64,000 nucleotides of DNA. Origin: SZUA-229 sp964531165. Its GTDB lineage: Bacteria > Pseudomonadota > Gammaproteobacteria > SZUA-229. The stretch spans positions 24,506 through 88,505 of the forward strand of contig CAZHEA010000005.1 of assembly GCA_964531165.1 (NCBI GenBank), given 5' to 3'. A model generated the notes under the pieces. It was not told the DNA's origin, ran no database searches, and saw only the letters and a list, made by a program, of their open reading frames with translations. The position numbers and the translations under genes were made by a program. Below are positions 35,863 through 44,418 of the stretch, in pieces; position 1 is the first letter of the stretch, and every line of letters starts with the position of its first letter.

Positions 35863-37476
35863 ATGAACATTAAACCTATTTTTAACACACTATTAATTAT
35901 CACTTTAGCTTATGCTCTGGCCTCCTGTGCAGCTAAAACAGATAAAATCCCTGACGATATTCTTGACAGCACCTCAGAAAATGGCAGCGCTGGCGGCAAC
36001 ACAGGTGGAACGGATAATACTAACGAAACCGGGAACACTGGTAGTACTGGTGGATCGGCTAATACCGGCGAGACTGGTAGTACTGGCGAGACTGGTAATA
36101 CTGGTAATACTGGTAATACTGGTAGTACCGGCGAGACTGGTAATACCGGAGGAAGTACTGGCGAAACCGGGGGGACTGGTAGCAGCAATGGTCAGCTAAA
36201 AGCATTCCCGTCTGCGGAAGGTTTTGGCGCAAAAGCTAGCGGTGGACGTAATGGCCGAGTCATAAAGGTCACCACACTCAACCGAACAGGTAGTGGAAGC
36301 TTCCAGGATGCACTCGACCAACAGGAAGCACGAATTATTGTTTTTGATGTAAGTGGCGTGATCGAAGGCGATATTACTATACCCTATGGAAACGTAACCA
36401 TTGCAGGACAAACTGCTCCTGGTGCAGGCATCACCATTCATGGAAGATTAACCTGCAGTTATAGTAATAGCCCGTCTAACATAATTATCCGCCATATTCG
36501 TGTAAGAGCAGATCATAGTGTGAACTCATCTGTGGCTGGAAATCAGTATGATGGCATTCAGTGCTCCAGATCATCTAATCTTATATTTGATCATATTGAT
36601 GTTTCCGGTGGTGTAGATGAAAATTTCGATTTATACAATGCAACTGATTTAACCGTACAATGGTCAACCATCACCAGATCAAACCCTGTCGGACATGATG
36701 AACCTGATCATAACTATGGCTTAATTAATGGCCCGAATGGTGCTCGCATCAGTCTTCACCATAACCTGTTTGCACACAATAAAAATAGAAATCCAGCTAT
36801 CGCTAATGGCCCTGCCGACATTGTTAATAATGTCGTTTACAACACCAGACATGGCTTTATTCATCATAATATTGCAACTGGAACATTCAATATTATTGGT
36901 AACTATTATAAAGATGGACCAAGCTCCGTACTAATCCCATTCTTTTTCGATGATGAAAATAATGGTAGCGGTAATCCTGCTTTAGGATATTTTCTTAACA
37001 ATAACTATATTGATGACCCGGGAAAGCTAGTTGGCAATGTCGATAACCCATGGGCAACCCCATTAACACACCCAAGTTTTGATAATATAGACTGGGGGTG
37101 GGACTCAAGCACTGCCCGTTCATCATCAATTTATGTATTTGATGTAATAGGTATTACAACCTCCAGTGCAACCGCTAGTTACGATTCAGTACTTTCATCT
37201 GTCGGGGCATTCCCCAGAGATATCATGACTGTAGACAATGTTCAGGAAGTACGTGATCGAACTGGCTCATGGGGTACTCGCATTCCCAACAACCTATTAC
37301 AGGGACTTACCGCTACAACTCCCCCACTAGATACTGATAATGACGGCATGCCAGATGCCTGGGAAAGTGCAAATAACCTGTCAGTTTCCCAGCCAGATAG
37401 TAATACTGTTATGAGTTCAGGCTATACAGCAATAGAAGAATATATAAATAGCATGGCAGATGATTTACTCAGATAA
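35863..37476 (+). CDS. PL1-like (pectate lyase-fold) secreted lipoprotein
   Basis: The 537-residue protein has a lipobox at LASCAA (Cys near 22). Residues about 43-108 are a repetitive linker of Gly-Asn-Thr, Gly-Ser-Thr and Gly-Glu-Thr triplets. The catalytic part is a right-handed parallel beta-helix beginning FPSAEGFGAKASGG and containing GRVIKVTTLN, IAGQTAPGAGI, IIIRHIRVR, DGIQCSRSSNLIFDHIDVS, ISLHHNLFAHN and NRNPAI, the pattern of polysaccharide lyase family 1. Asp residues in the DHIDVSGG and VDENFD stretches could form the calcium site. The C-terminus (DTDNDGMPDAWE) is a short TSP3-like repeat. It follows the heparinase-like gene on the same strand and probably acts on the same polymer. 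Confidence 0.8.
   Translation: MNIKPIFNTLLIITLAYALASCAAKTDKIPDDILDSTSENGSAGGNTGGTDNTNETGNTGSTGGSANTGETGSTGETGNTGNTGNTGSTGETGNTGGSTGETGGTGSSNGQLKAFPSAEGFGAKASGGRNGRVIKVTTLNRTGSGSFQDALDQQEARIIVFDVSGVIEGDITIPYGNVTIAGQTAPGAGITIHGRLTCSYSNSPSNIIIRHIRVRADHSVNSSVAGNQYDGIQCSRSSNLIFDHIDVSGGVDENFDLYNATDLTVQWSTITRSNPVGHDEPDHNYGLINGPNGARISLHHNLFAHNKNRNPAIANGPADIVNNVVYNTRHGFIHHNIATGTFNIIGNYYKDGPSSVLIPFFFDDENNGSGNPALGYFLNNNYIDDPGKLVGNVDNPWATPLTHPSFDNIDWGWDSSTARSSSIYVFDVIGITTSSATASYDSVLSSVGAFPRDIMTVDNVQEVRDRTGSWGTRIPNNLLQGLTATTPPLDTDNDGMPDAWESANNLSVSQPDSNTVMSSGYTAIEEYINSMADDLLR
36041..36182 (+). repeat. In-gene 9-base minisatellite coding a Gly-x-Thr linker
   Basis: Tandem 9-base units such as GGTAATACT, GGTAGTACT and GGCGAGACT repeat with variation and encode GNT, GST and GET triplets. 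Three adjacent GGTAATACT copies are identical. Such a tract can expand or contract by slippage without changing the frame. Confidence 0.85.
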
Positions 37477-37505
37477 TTATTGATAATTACTCATTCAGAA
37501 ACACA

Positions 37506-39713
37506 CTAAAATTTAAGCACACCCTGTGGGTTACTGAGTATACCTACAGGGCCGTGTTTGATTGAAACAGTCGATATATTGTTATCGGACTTTTCTACCT
37601 CAACTTTATATCGGGTATCAGGCTGCAAATTAAAGACATAAGTAACTCTACTTTTTAAAGCTTTAGCTAGTTTATAAGATAACTTTAAATTAGATTTTTT
37701 TGCCTTAACATCAGCAAATAGTACTACAACCTCTGCATTATTTTTTAACTCAGAAGATATAAGCCCTCCTAACAAAACACCCAATATATTCTCACCTTTT
37801 ATTGAAATTGTAACAGGTGGTTTATAATTACTATTATTTAGTCCAGCCCTTATCACATGCAAGAAACTATAGGCCATTAACGTATTGTCTGGATTAGACA
37901 CGTCTAGGTGCCAGGATTCAATTAATGCCCCTGACTTAGCGCCTGACTGTAAAATACTAACCGATTTTTCTGGAAAAATAGTTTCAACATGCAATCGCCC
38001 TGTAAGGTTATTAACTTCAAGTTTGCGACTGTCAGACGATAGCTTATCTGGCATTGTCGGAAAGTTAAGATTAAAATGAGGAACAACCTTAGACTGGCTG
38101 GAAGTTTTGACTATATGATCAAATATAAAAAATAAATTCGGTCTTAAATAAAATATAGTTCTAGTCAATTTTTTCAATGGTGCTATTTTACACTTTTCAT
38201 CCCAGGCAGGAGCGGCTCGATAAGCATTAGAAAATTCACCACTTATTAATAGACCATCGTCCATCTCTGAGTACTGCTTAATACCTATATCTCTTTTTTT
38301 ACAATCCTTTATATTTGCAAAGCTTCTTTGGGCATCATAATCAACATCTGTGCGCCCAGTTAATGTATAAGTATTATGTAACTTCGTAGCCTTTAAATTA
38401 TCGGGATTATACAAACCATGCCCTGCATCAATCAATAGCGGTGCTGACTTATAAATTTCCATATGTCCCTGATCCAGGTCCTGCTCTCTTTGGTATGAAA
38501 GATATGGTCCACTGATAAAACTACCCCAAGTTGATGACTCGCCATCACTACTATCCCTCATTAAGACGAGACCGAGACCGGTAGCCATATAAGAACTAGC
38601 TGATTGTGAATGAATACCTGATTTTTTACTGTCTTTATCCAAATTAGAAAAAATAAATGATTTCCATTCACTAACTTTTTCATTTGTTTTGGCATCATGT
38701 AAATATTGCCTGGCACGCAACCCAACAACAGACGTCCAGTTATACAAATAACCAGCTGTGTACATATCTGTAACAGTTGGCACGCCATGACGATTTAAAC
38801 TCCACAGCCCGTCATCATAAAAATACTTACCATCAGGTGTCAGGGCAGCAGATTTTAAATAAATATTATTTTTTAACCATTTAAAATCCTTAAAACCAGA
38901 CATATTAGTTGCTTCAGTCAATGCCAAAGTAGACAATGCATAAGCATCATATACCCCAACACCATAACTCCAGCCTTCAGGCCAGTGCCCCCCAGGCATT
39001 ATTGCATCAAACAACTTCTTGCTGTTATTAAAAAGTAAAACAGTATTTTTAAAAGCCTCAGCACCATTATTGTTATCATGATACGTTGCAACACCGATAA
39101 GGGTTGAAGCCAGAACATAGCCAGCATGATAATTCGCAACTGGCTGATTATTAGAATAACCCTTCTCAGAGAACCAGCTCAACCACTCACTCATTCTTAT
39201 TCTTGTACTTTTTTTAACTTCAGGTAAGAAACCGGGATAACTATGCAACCAGCTATAAACTAGCGCCAGAGCCGGGCCATAGTTTCGGATACCATAACCA
39301 CTATCATTTTTATAATTGATAAATGGCAGAAGATTATTATTTAAAATATGGAGTGATTTTTCAGCATATACATAGGCATCATCCTGCATACCTAAAGACA
39401 TTTTTACCTGATAGCAAAGCGCAAAGTTAACAGCGTAACGATACGACTCACTACCCTGATAATCCCAGTCAGGATTATTATTATGATCACAGAAATAGAA
39501 AAGCCTGCTCCACTGTGAACTGGTCTGTAACTTGTTGCTTTTAAAATTAAATGACTTTAAAAATAGCGGATAAGGCGAATTGCTGTTAATTGAATAATTT
39601 TTATGTTGAGCAGCGTTAGCCTGAACGTTCTCCAAAACAAACCAAAAAATAAAAATCAGTAAAAAGTTCTGTAAGAGCCATATAAATGTATTTTTAAATC
39701 TTAAATCAGACAA
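37506..39713 (-). CDS. Heparinase II/III-like polysaccharide lyase, membrane-targeted paralogue
   Basis: The product has 735 residues and starts at a TTG; no in-frame ATG is available upstream or close downstream. An N-terminal hydrophobic segment (WLLQNFLLIFIFWFVL, residues 12-27) is a signal peptide or anchor. The rest parallels the plus-strand lyase at 32939: WDYQGSESYRYAVNFALCYQV, NDSGYGIRNYGPALA, NYHAGYVLA, GGHWPEGWSYGVGVY, FYDDGLWSLNRHGVPT and DQGHMEIYKSAPLLIDAGHG are shared almost word for word (these are separate motifs). It has no FN3 domains and no lipobox. It is the last gene of the long minus-strand EPS operon, 26 bases after the NodB-like gene, so it is probably made with the EPS machinery and may trim the polymer in the periplasm. 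Confidence 0.78.
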   Translation of the reverse strand: MSDLRFKNTFIWLLQNFLLIFIFWFVLENVQANAAQHKNYSINSNSPYPLFLKSFNFKSNKLQTSSQWSRLFYFCDHNNNPDWDYQGSESYRYAVNFALCYQVKMSLGMQDDAYVYAEKSLHILNNNLLPFINYKNDSGYGIRNYGPALALVYSWLHSYPGFLPEVKKSTRIRMSEWLSWFSEKGYSNNQPVANYHAGYVLASTLIGVATYHDNNNGAEAFKNTVLLFNNSKKLFDAIMPGGHWPEGWSYGVGVYDAYALSTLALTEATNMSGFKDFKWLKNNIYLKSAALTPDGKYFYDDGLWSLNRHGVPTVTDMYTAGYLYNWTSVVGLRARQYLHDAKTNEKVSEWKSFIFSNLDKDSKKSGIHSQSASSYMATGLGLVLMRDSSDGESSTWGSFISGPYLSYQREQDLDQGHMEIYKSAPLLIDAGHGLYNPDNLKATKLHNTYTLTGRTDVDYDAQRSFANIKDCKKRDIGIKQYSEMDDGLLISGEFSNAYRAAPAWDEKCKIAPLKKLTRTIFYLRPNLFFIFDHIVKTSSQSKVVPHFNLNFPTMPDKLSSDSRKLEVNNLTGRLHVETIFPEKSVSILQSGAKSGALIESWHLDVSNPDNTLMAYSFLHVIRAGLNNSNYKPPVTISIKGENILGVLLGGLISSELKNNAEVVVLFADVKAKKSNLKLSYKLAKALKSRVTYVFNLQPDTRYKVEVEKSDNNISTVSIKHGPVGILSNPQGVLKF

Positions 39714-39739
39714 CTTTATTTATCCACTAACATGCATGA

Positions 39740-40885
39740 TTAATACGATATTGTATATTTATAGTCACGATATAAATTAGGATTTTCATCTTTACCGTCA
39801 CGAGCAGCATGAACAATATTAATCATTTCACGAGCAGAAACATAATGCAAAACATAGTTTTCACCATCGTTATACTTTGATTCCAAGTAATCGTGCATAT
39901 CACTCATTTTATCACACAATAACGTATCCATATCAGAGTCCTGAGTTCCATGAGTATGGATTTTAATAAATACCCAGTCTTCACGACCTTTGACATGAAT
40001 GTGTCTATTTACCCAGTTATCAACCCGATGATTAGTAGGAGGCTGAGTTTTTCTAATATCACCATTTTCAATTCGAGGCATCAAACCCCATTTTGCGTTA
40101 TAGAAATCAAATCCCAGGGGTCCCTCAACCATAAGAGTATCACCAACCATATCTACACCAACCTGAACATCAATACCGCTATTAAATGATTTTGGTTTAT
40201 GAGCGTCATCAACTGCCATATAAATAGAGTTAACTTTACTAGGTTGCGTGGGGTGTGGCGCAGAAGGGTATGTCATATCACCAATACAACCTGTTTCATT
40301 TAGCAGTATAAGCTCATTATTAATACCACAATTATTACCGGTTGGGTCTGAATTATCTAACGCCCAGTTGCCGTGTATAAAAACATATTTTATATCCCCT
40401 GCACTATCTTTTGATAACATTCCATGTTTATCATTCAACGTATCTTTAAAAGAATTTATGGTATCTCTAAAGTTGGTTTCTGTATCATCATGATGATGAA
40501 GGTGTATTTCAACCTCACCATAACCACGCTCACATAAATCAGATATTTTACTTAAATGTTCTTCTCGATATTCTTCCTCTGGATAAAAGAAAGTATGCTT
40601 AGGAAAGCACCCATCAGCATCTTTATGGCCATCTGCCATTTTCGGGTATCCGTCATGCCACCTATCGACTCTTTGCCTTTCAACCTCAATATCTTTTGTT
40701 CTCCAGGCCGGCTCAAAATGATCTACAAAACAGAACATAATATGTACAGGCTTACCTTTGACTGTCGGCCGCGATAGAACACCCATTATATAGCTTGGTA
40801 ACCACCAAATTATATTTTTTTTATAGGTGACAACCAAAAACAATACACTTAACAAAACAAACAAAAAAACAAAATATATAAACAT
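39740..40885 (-). CDS. Membrane-anchored NodB/polysaccharide-deacetylase-like protein
   Basis: The protein has 381 residues with an N-terminal transmembrane segment (about 3-22, FVFLFVLLSVLFLVVTY). The soluble part contains MFCFVDHFEPAWR, FYPEEEYREEHL, VEIHLHHHDDTE, IHGNWALDNS and IKIHTHGTQ. The D-H and HLHHH clusters suggest a metal site in a NodB-like carbohydrate esterase barrel, although the classic TFDDGP motif is absent. I recognise this as a recurring gene type in EPS clusters but cannot name a characterised relative. It is 14 bases downstream of the GT2 gene and would act on the polymer in the periplasm. Confidence 0.55.
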   Translation of the reverse strand: MFIYFVFLFVLLSVLFLVVTYKKNIIWWLPSYIMGVLSRPTVKGKPVHIMFCFVDHFEPAWRTKDIEVERQRVDRWHDGYPKMADGHKDADGCFPKHTFFYPEEEYREEHLSKISDLCERGYGEVEIHLHHHDDTETNFRDTINSFKDTLNDKHGMLSKDSAGDIKYVFIHGNWALDNSDPTGNNCGINNELILLNETGCIGDMTYPSAPHPTQPSKVNSIYMAVDDAHKPKSFNSGIDVQVGVDMVGDTLMVEGPLGFDFYNAKWGLMPRIENGDIRKTQPPTNHRVDNWVNRHIHVKGREDWVFIKIHTHGTQDSDMDTLLCDKMSDMHDYLESKYNDGENYVLHYVSAREMINIVHAARDGKDENPNLYRDYKYTISY

Positions 40886-40899
40886 TTTATTGCACCAAT

Positions 40900-42075
40900 T
40901 TACCTACTTGTCCTGTTCCAAACACCGGATGAGGTAGAAAAAAATAATTTAAAAAATGAAACTGCAAAAGCAGCATTTAGTGATGCAATGAACACCGGCA
41001 ATTTCATCAGCGAATAAAGAGGCATTCTTTCTTTCCAGAAAAAAGCCATGAAAGCATAAATATAAAACAATAATTGAGCTATAAACAGTAACATAAATAA
41101 TTCATTGCCTATTAACAGCAATGAACTGACAAACGCCAAAACCATGAAGTGTGGAACAAACCAGCGGAAAACTTTATGTGAAATATACGCGAAAAACCTT
41201 AAAGTCAGTCTGGGCATTATTGATTTCTTAAGCCGGGCTAAAGCCTGATAATTCCCAAGGCCGATTCGAATCCTTCTCTTAAACTCATCCTCTACATTTG
41301 GTGCGACTTCTTCAATTGATATTGCTTCAGGCTCATACACAACAGTATGATTATTTTCAGCAAGATTCATTACTATAGTAAAATCATCAACTATAGTATC
41401 TGTCGGTATTGCAGTGTAAAATGACTTCCTAATCGCATAGTTGGCACCATTTGCACCTAAGAGAGCACCTATCCTTCCTTCATAAAACTTAAGTACATTT
41501 TCAATTTTCCAATACATACCATCAGCATTATCACCATTAACATCAATTAACTTTAGCTTTCCACAGACAGCACCAACATTTTCATCCACAAAATGTCTGA
41601 CCAACTTATTAACCACCTGATCATCAAACATGGTATTCGCATCAGATAAAATGATGATTTCCTCTGAAACAGAATCAATTATTTCATTTATAACCGATAC
41701 TTTACCGCGCCTTTCTTTAAAATCAAAAAACACCAATCTATCATTTTTAATAGCATGCAATATTTCGTTAGTACCATCATCACTCGCATCAGAGCCGATA
41801 TATATTTTATATTTATCCTCGGGATAATCGATAGTCAGTAGATTTTCAACTCTTTCAGCAATATGTTTTTCTTCATTAAATGCTGCAATAACAATTGCGA
41901 CTTGTGGATTGTCTATAGTGTTGTTAATCCGGCGTTCAATATTTTTATTAACGTACTTGATATCACGAATAGCTTGTAAAATCATATTTATAAACACAAG
42001 CAATACTGGATACAACAAATACGTATAAATAATTAAAAAAACCGACATAAAAAAAACAAGTTGTAAAATACCCAT
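40900..42075 (-). CDS. Membrane glycosyltransferase, family 2
   Basis: The 391-residue protein has an N-terminal membrane segment (VFFMSVFLIIYTYLLYPVLL), a GT-A domain with VAIVIAAFNEEKHI and IGSDASDDGTNE, an acceptor-side ILSDANTMF, and FKRRIRIGLGNYQAL in the position of the (Q/R)xxRW motif. Two or three further membrane helices follow (about 300-375). This layout is that of processive or lipid-linked GT2 enzymes. It would add a sugar to the growing EPS repeat unit at the inner membrane. Its start overlaps the acetyltransferase stop by one base. Confidence 0.85.
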   Translation of the reverse strand: MGILQLVFFMSVFLIIYTYLLYPVLLVFINMILQAIRDIKYVNKNIERRINNTIDNPQVAIVIAAFNEEKHIAERVENLLTIDYPEDKYKIYIGSDASDDGTNEILHAIKNDRLVFFDFKERRGKVSVINEIIDSVSEEIIILSDANTMFDDQVVNKLVRHFVDENVGAVCGKLKLIDVNGDNADGMYWKIENVLKFYEGRIGALLGANGANYAIRKSFYTAIPTDTIVDDFTIVMNLAENNHTVVYEPEAISIEEVAPNVEDEFKRRIRIGLGNYQALARLKKSIMPRLTLRFFAYISHKVFRWFVPHFMVLAFVSSLLLIGNELFMLLFIAQLLFYIYAFMAFFWKERMPLYSLMKLPVFIASLNAAFAVSFFKLFFSTSSGVWNRTSR

Positions 42076-42590
42076 TACTTTTCCTTAGCTGCTCGCAGAA
42101 CTCGTGCGGGAACGCCAACAACTGTGACATCATTAGGTATACTTTTCACGACCACTGCATTAGCACCGACTTTCACATTATTGCCTATCGTTAAATCACC
42201 AATTATTTTAGCGCCTGAGCCCACAAAAATATTATCACCTAATTCAGGGAAACCAGATTTTTCTTCTCCGATGACAACCCCGCTTTCAATAGCAATATTT
42301 TTACCGCCCTTAACGCTTGAGTTGATTATAACACCTGTAGGGTGTAACAAAACGAAACCCTCATCAAAATCAGCACTGATACCGATTACACAATGATTTA
42401 AAAGCTTATTCAAATATTGAAAAAAATAGGCGAATAATTTTAAATTATGACTTTCGAACCAACGCATAGTTCTATAAAGAATAACGGCAGATGTACCATC
42501 AGATAAAAATATTTTATATATTGAAACATTTCTACCAACTGAATCCTCATATATTTTTTGTTTATATGACAAATCTTGCTGTAATATCAT
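42075..42590 (-). CDS. Serine-acetyltransferase-like O-acetyltransferase
   Basis: This 171-residue protein has the left-handed beta-helix hexapeptide pattern (IGDLTIGNNVKVGANAVVV) and the C-terminal VVGVPARVLR typical of CysE-like acetyltransferases. The N-terminal helical part (YRTMRWFESHNLKLFAYFF) is short, as in the sugar or EPS acetyltransferases of polysaccharide loci rather than true CysE. It overlaps the GT4 gene upstream by 4 bases and the GT2 gene downstream by one base. It probably O- or N-acetylates an EPS sugar using acetyl-CoA. Confidence 0.8.
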   Translation of the reverse strand: MILQQDLSYKQKIYEDSVGRNVSIYKIFLSDGTSAVILYRTMRWFESHNLKLFAYFFQYLNKLLNHCVIGISADFDEGFVLLHPTGVIINSSVKGGKNIAIESGVVIGEEKSGFPELGDNIFVGSGAKIIGDLTIGNNVKVGANAVVVKSIPNDVTVVGVPARVLRAAKEK

Positions 42591-43771
42591 TTGACGCCTT
42601 CATATAATTGAATAATGTCTTCTGCATTATGTCCCCAGGTTCTGCTTGAATTTATATAGTGCAGAGCGGAACTACCAACTTTTTTTCTTTCTTCATTATT
42701 ATTAAAAACATCAATTGTTTTTCTAACGGCTTGTGCATAATTATTTTTCTCAAATATCCAACCTGTTTTACCGTCATCAATGACTTCGACGATTGGTGGA
42801 TAATCAGGTGAAATAACAGGGACGCTCATAGACATAAATTCAAATATTTTCATTGGTGAACCATACATATTTGAATTAGGTAATATTGAAAAATCCATTA
42901 CATTTATTAACTCAGGCACAGACTCATGATTAACACGACCAGTCAGTATCACACTTTTTTCCAAATTTTGATCTTTAACAAAACAGTCTATCTCTTCATA
43001 ACACACACCATCACCCACCAATAAAAGTATCAGCTCTGGATTAGACTTAAGCTCGGAAGCAATTTCTTTAACAAAAGTATGAATACCATGCCACTCTACA
43101 AACGCACCAACATAGCCGCAAACCACTTTACCTTTCAAATCATATCTGGCAACTAAATCAGAAGAATCAAACAACTCACTGTTAAATGTTTTAATATTAG
43201 CAGCATTTGGTAAAATTATAGTATCAGACACATCGTCATAATTAGACAATACAGTTTGTAGAAACTCATTTGATATAAACACAAGGCCTGAGCAATATTT
43301 GAATATAAATCTTTCAAAACGCTTTGCGACACCTTTAAAGTGCAACGGCCTTACACGCTGAACAATAGCAGAATCATTCACTTCAATTATAATTGGTATA
43401 CCAAATACTTTTGAGGCCAGAACACCAGAGATCATAAAAAGAGAATATCTTTCGTAAATAAAATCAGGTTTAAACTTTAAAATGTTATAACATAAGTATA
43501 TAAATGAAAAAACATTATACAGCATTTCAAGCATCTCAAATGCAAACTCAGGAATATTCTTAGAGATAAACTTTAGTATGACAGTACTAAAACCATCTTT
43601 TCTAACCTTTTGCTGCACATTATCCGATGTTTTATCAGTGGAAACATTACCCTTTAATAATGAAACAACACTCACACTATGCCCTAGATCTTCAAGTGCA
43701 TTTACAGTCTCGTTTATATGAACACCTTCAGCGCCTTTTGCCTGTGTTCTATGATGATAAATTATTTTCAC
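42587..43771 (-). CDS. Glycosyltransferase family 4
   Basis: The protein has 394 residues and starts at a GTG that overlaps the upstream deacetylase stop. The N-terminal Rossmann half contains HHRTQAKGAEGVHINETVNAL, and the C-terminal half has VCGYVGAFVEWHGI, ILLLVGDGVCYEE, GRVNHESVPELI and the donor-binding SPMKIFEFMSMSVPVI, the E-x7-E region of GT-B family 4 enzymes. It probably adds a sugar from a nucleotide donor to the lipid-linked repeat unit. A 4-base overlap with the acetyltransferase gene places it in the operon. Confidence 0.85.
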   Translation of the reverse strand: MKIIYHHRTQAKGAEGVHINETVNALEDLGHSVSVVSLLKGNVSTDKTSDNVQQKVRKDGFSTVILKFISKNIPEFAFEMLEMLYNVFSFIYLCYNILKFKPDFIYERYSLFMISGVLASKVFGIPIIIEVNDSAIVQRVRPLHFKGVAKRFERFIFKYCSGLVFISNEFLQTVLSNYDDVSDTIILPNAANIKTFNSELFDSSDLVARYDLKGKVVCGYVGAFVEWHGIHTFVKEIASELKSNPELILLLVGDGVCYEEIDCFVKDQNLEKSVILTGRVNHESVPELINVMDFSILPNSNMYGSPMKIFEFMSMSVPVISPDYPPIVEVIDDGKTGWIFEKNNYAQAVRKTIDVFNNNEERKKVGSSALHYINSSRTWGHNAEDIIQLYEGVK

Positions 43772-44418
43772 TACAAAGCCCTCTTCAATGTATCAAACTG
43801 GTAGCCTCTTTCTATCCAATATGGCAATAGTAATTTTAAAGCATCCAGTGAGTTATTATTGTCATCATGAAATAGAATAACATCACCATTACTGACAGTT
43901 GATAGTTCAAATTTCCTGAATATCTCCTCACCACATAAGCCTTGATAATCCAGGCTATCACGTGACCACATAGCAATTGGTACTTTTATCTTCAACATTT
44001 TTGCTATAAAAGAAAACGTCATCTCACCTCTTGGCGGACGGAAATGTCTAATCGCTACACCATCAATTGAGTTAAGAATAGAATTTAGCTTCATTACAGA
44101 TTTTATTTGATCGACAGAACTAAGTTTTGAAAAATCATTATGCTCCATCGTATGGTTACAAATATAATGACCTTTATCACTTATTGACTTAGCAATGTCA
44201 AAATTTTCATTTACACATTCACCGACCAAAAAAAACGTAGCTTTTACAGAAAATTTATCAAGCAAAGCTAAAAAACTAGATGTATATCCAACATTCGGAC
44301 CATCATCAAATGTTAAATATATTACTTTTTTATCAGTGTTTTCTTTAAATATAACCTTAGTATTGGGAAGAAGCAGAAGAGTCATTCTTCTCAAAATTCT
44401 ATATATTTTACCGTTCAT
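43771..44418 (-). CDS. Polysaccharide deacetylase (NodB/CE4 family)
   Basis: The 215-residue protein has all CE4 motifs: YLTFDDGPN (catalytic and metal Asp), HTMEHNDFS (H-x3-H metal ligands), FRPPRGE, and WSRDSLDY; ILFHDDNN near the end supplies the final His. The N-terminus has no clear signal peptide; a short basic-hydrophobic stretch (RILRRMTLLLLPN) could hold it to the membrane. It probably removes N-acetyl groups from EPS sugars or intermediates. It overlaps its neighbours by 4 bases and 1 base, consistent with tight operon coupling. Confidence 0.85.
   Translation of the reverse strand: MNGKIYRILRRMTLLLLPNTKVIFKENTDKKVIYLTFDDGPNVGYTSSFLALLDKFSVKATFFLVGECVNENFDIAKSISDKGHYICNHTMEHNDFSKLSSVDQIKSVMKLNSILNSIDGVAIRHFRPPRGEMTFSFIAKMLKIKVPIAMWSRDSLDYQGLCGEEIFRKFELSTVSNGDVILFHDDNNNSLDALKLLLPYWIERGYQFDTLKRAL

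Noticed and set aside
36001..36185. Tandem repeats considered as a CRISPR array
   Set aside because: Units are 9 bases without spacers and lie in a coding frame.
35910..36188. 92-residue minus-strand ORF of repeated VLPV
   Set aside because: It is the antisense translation of the Gly-x-Thr minisatellite.
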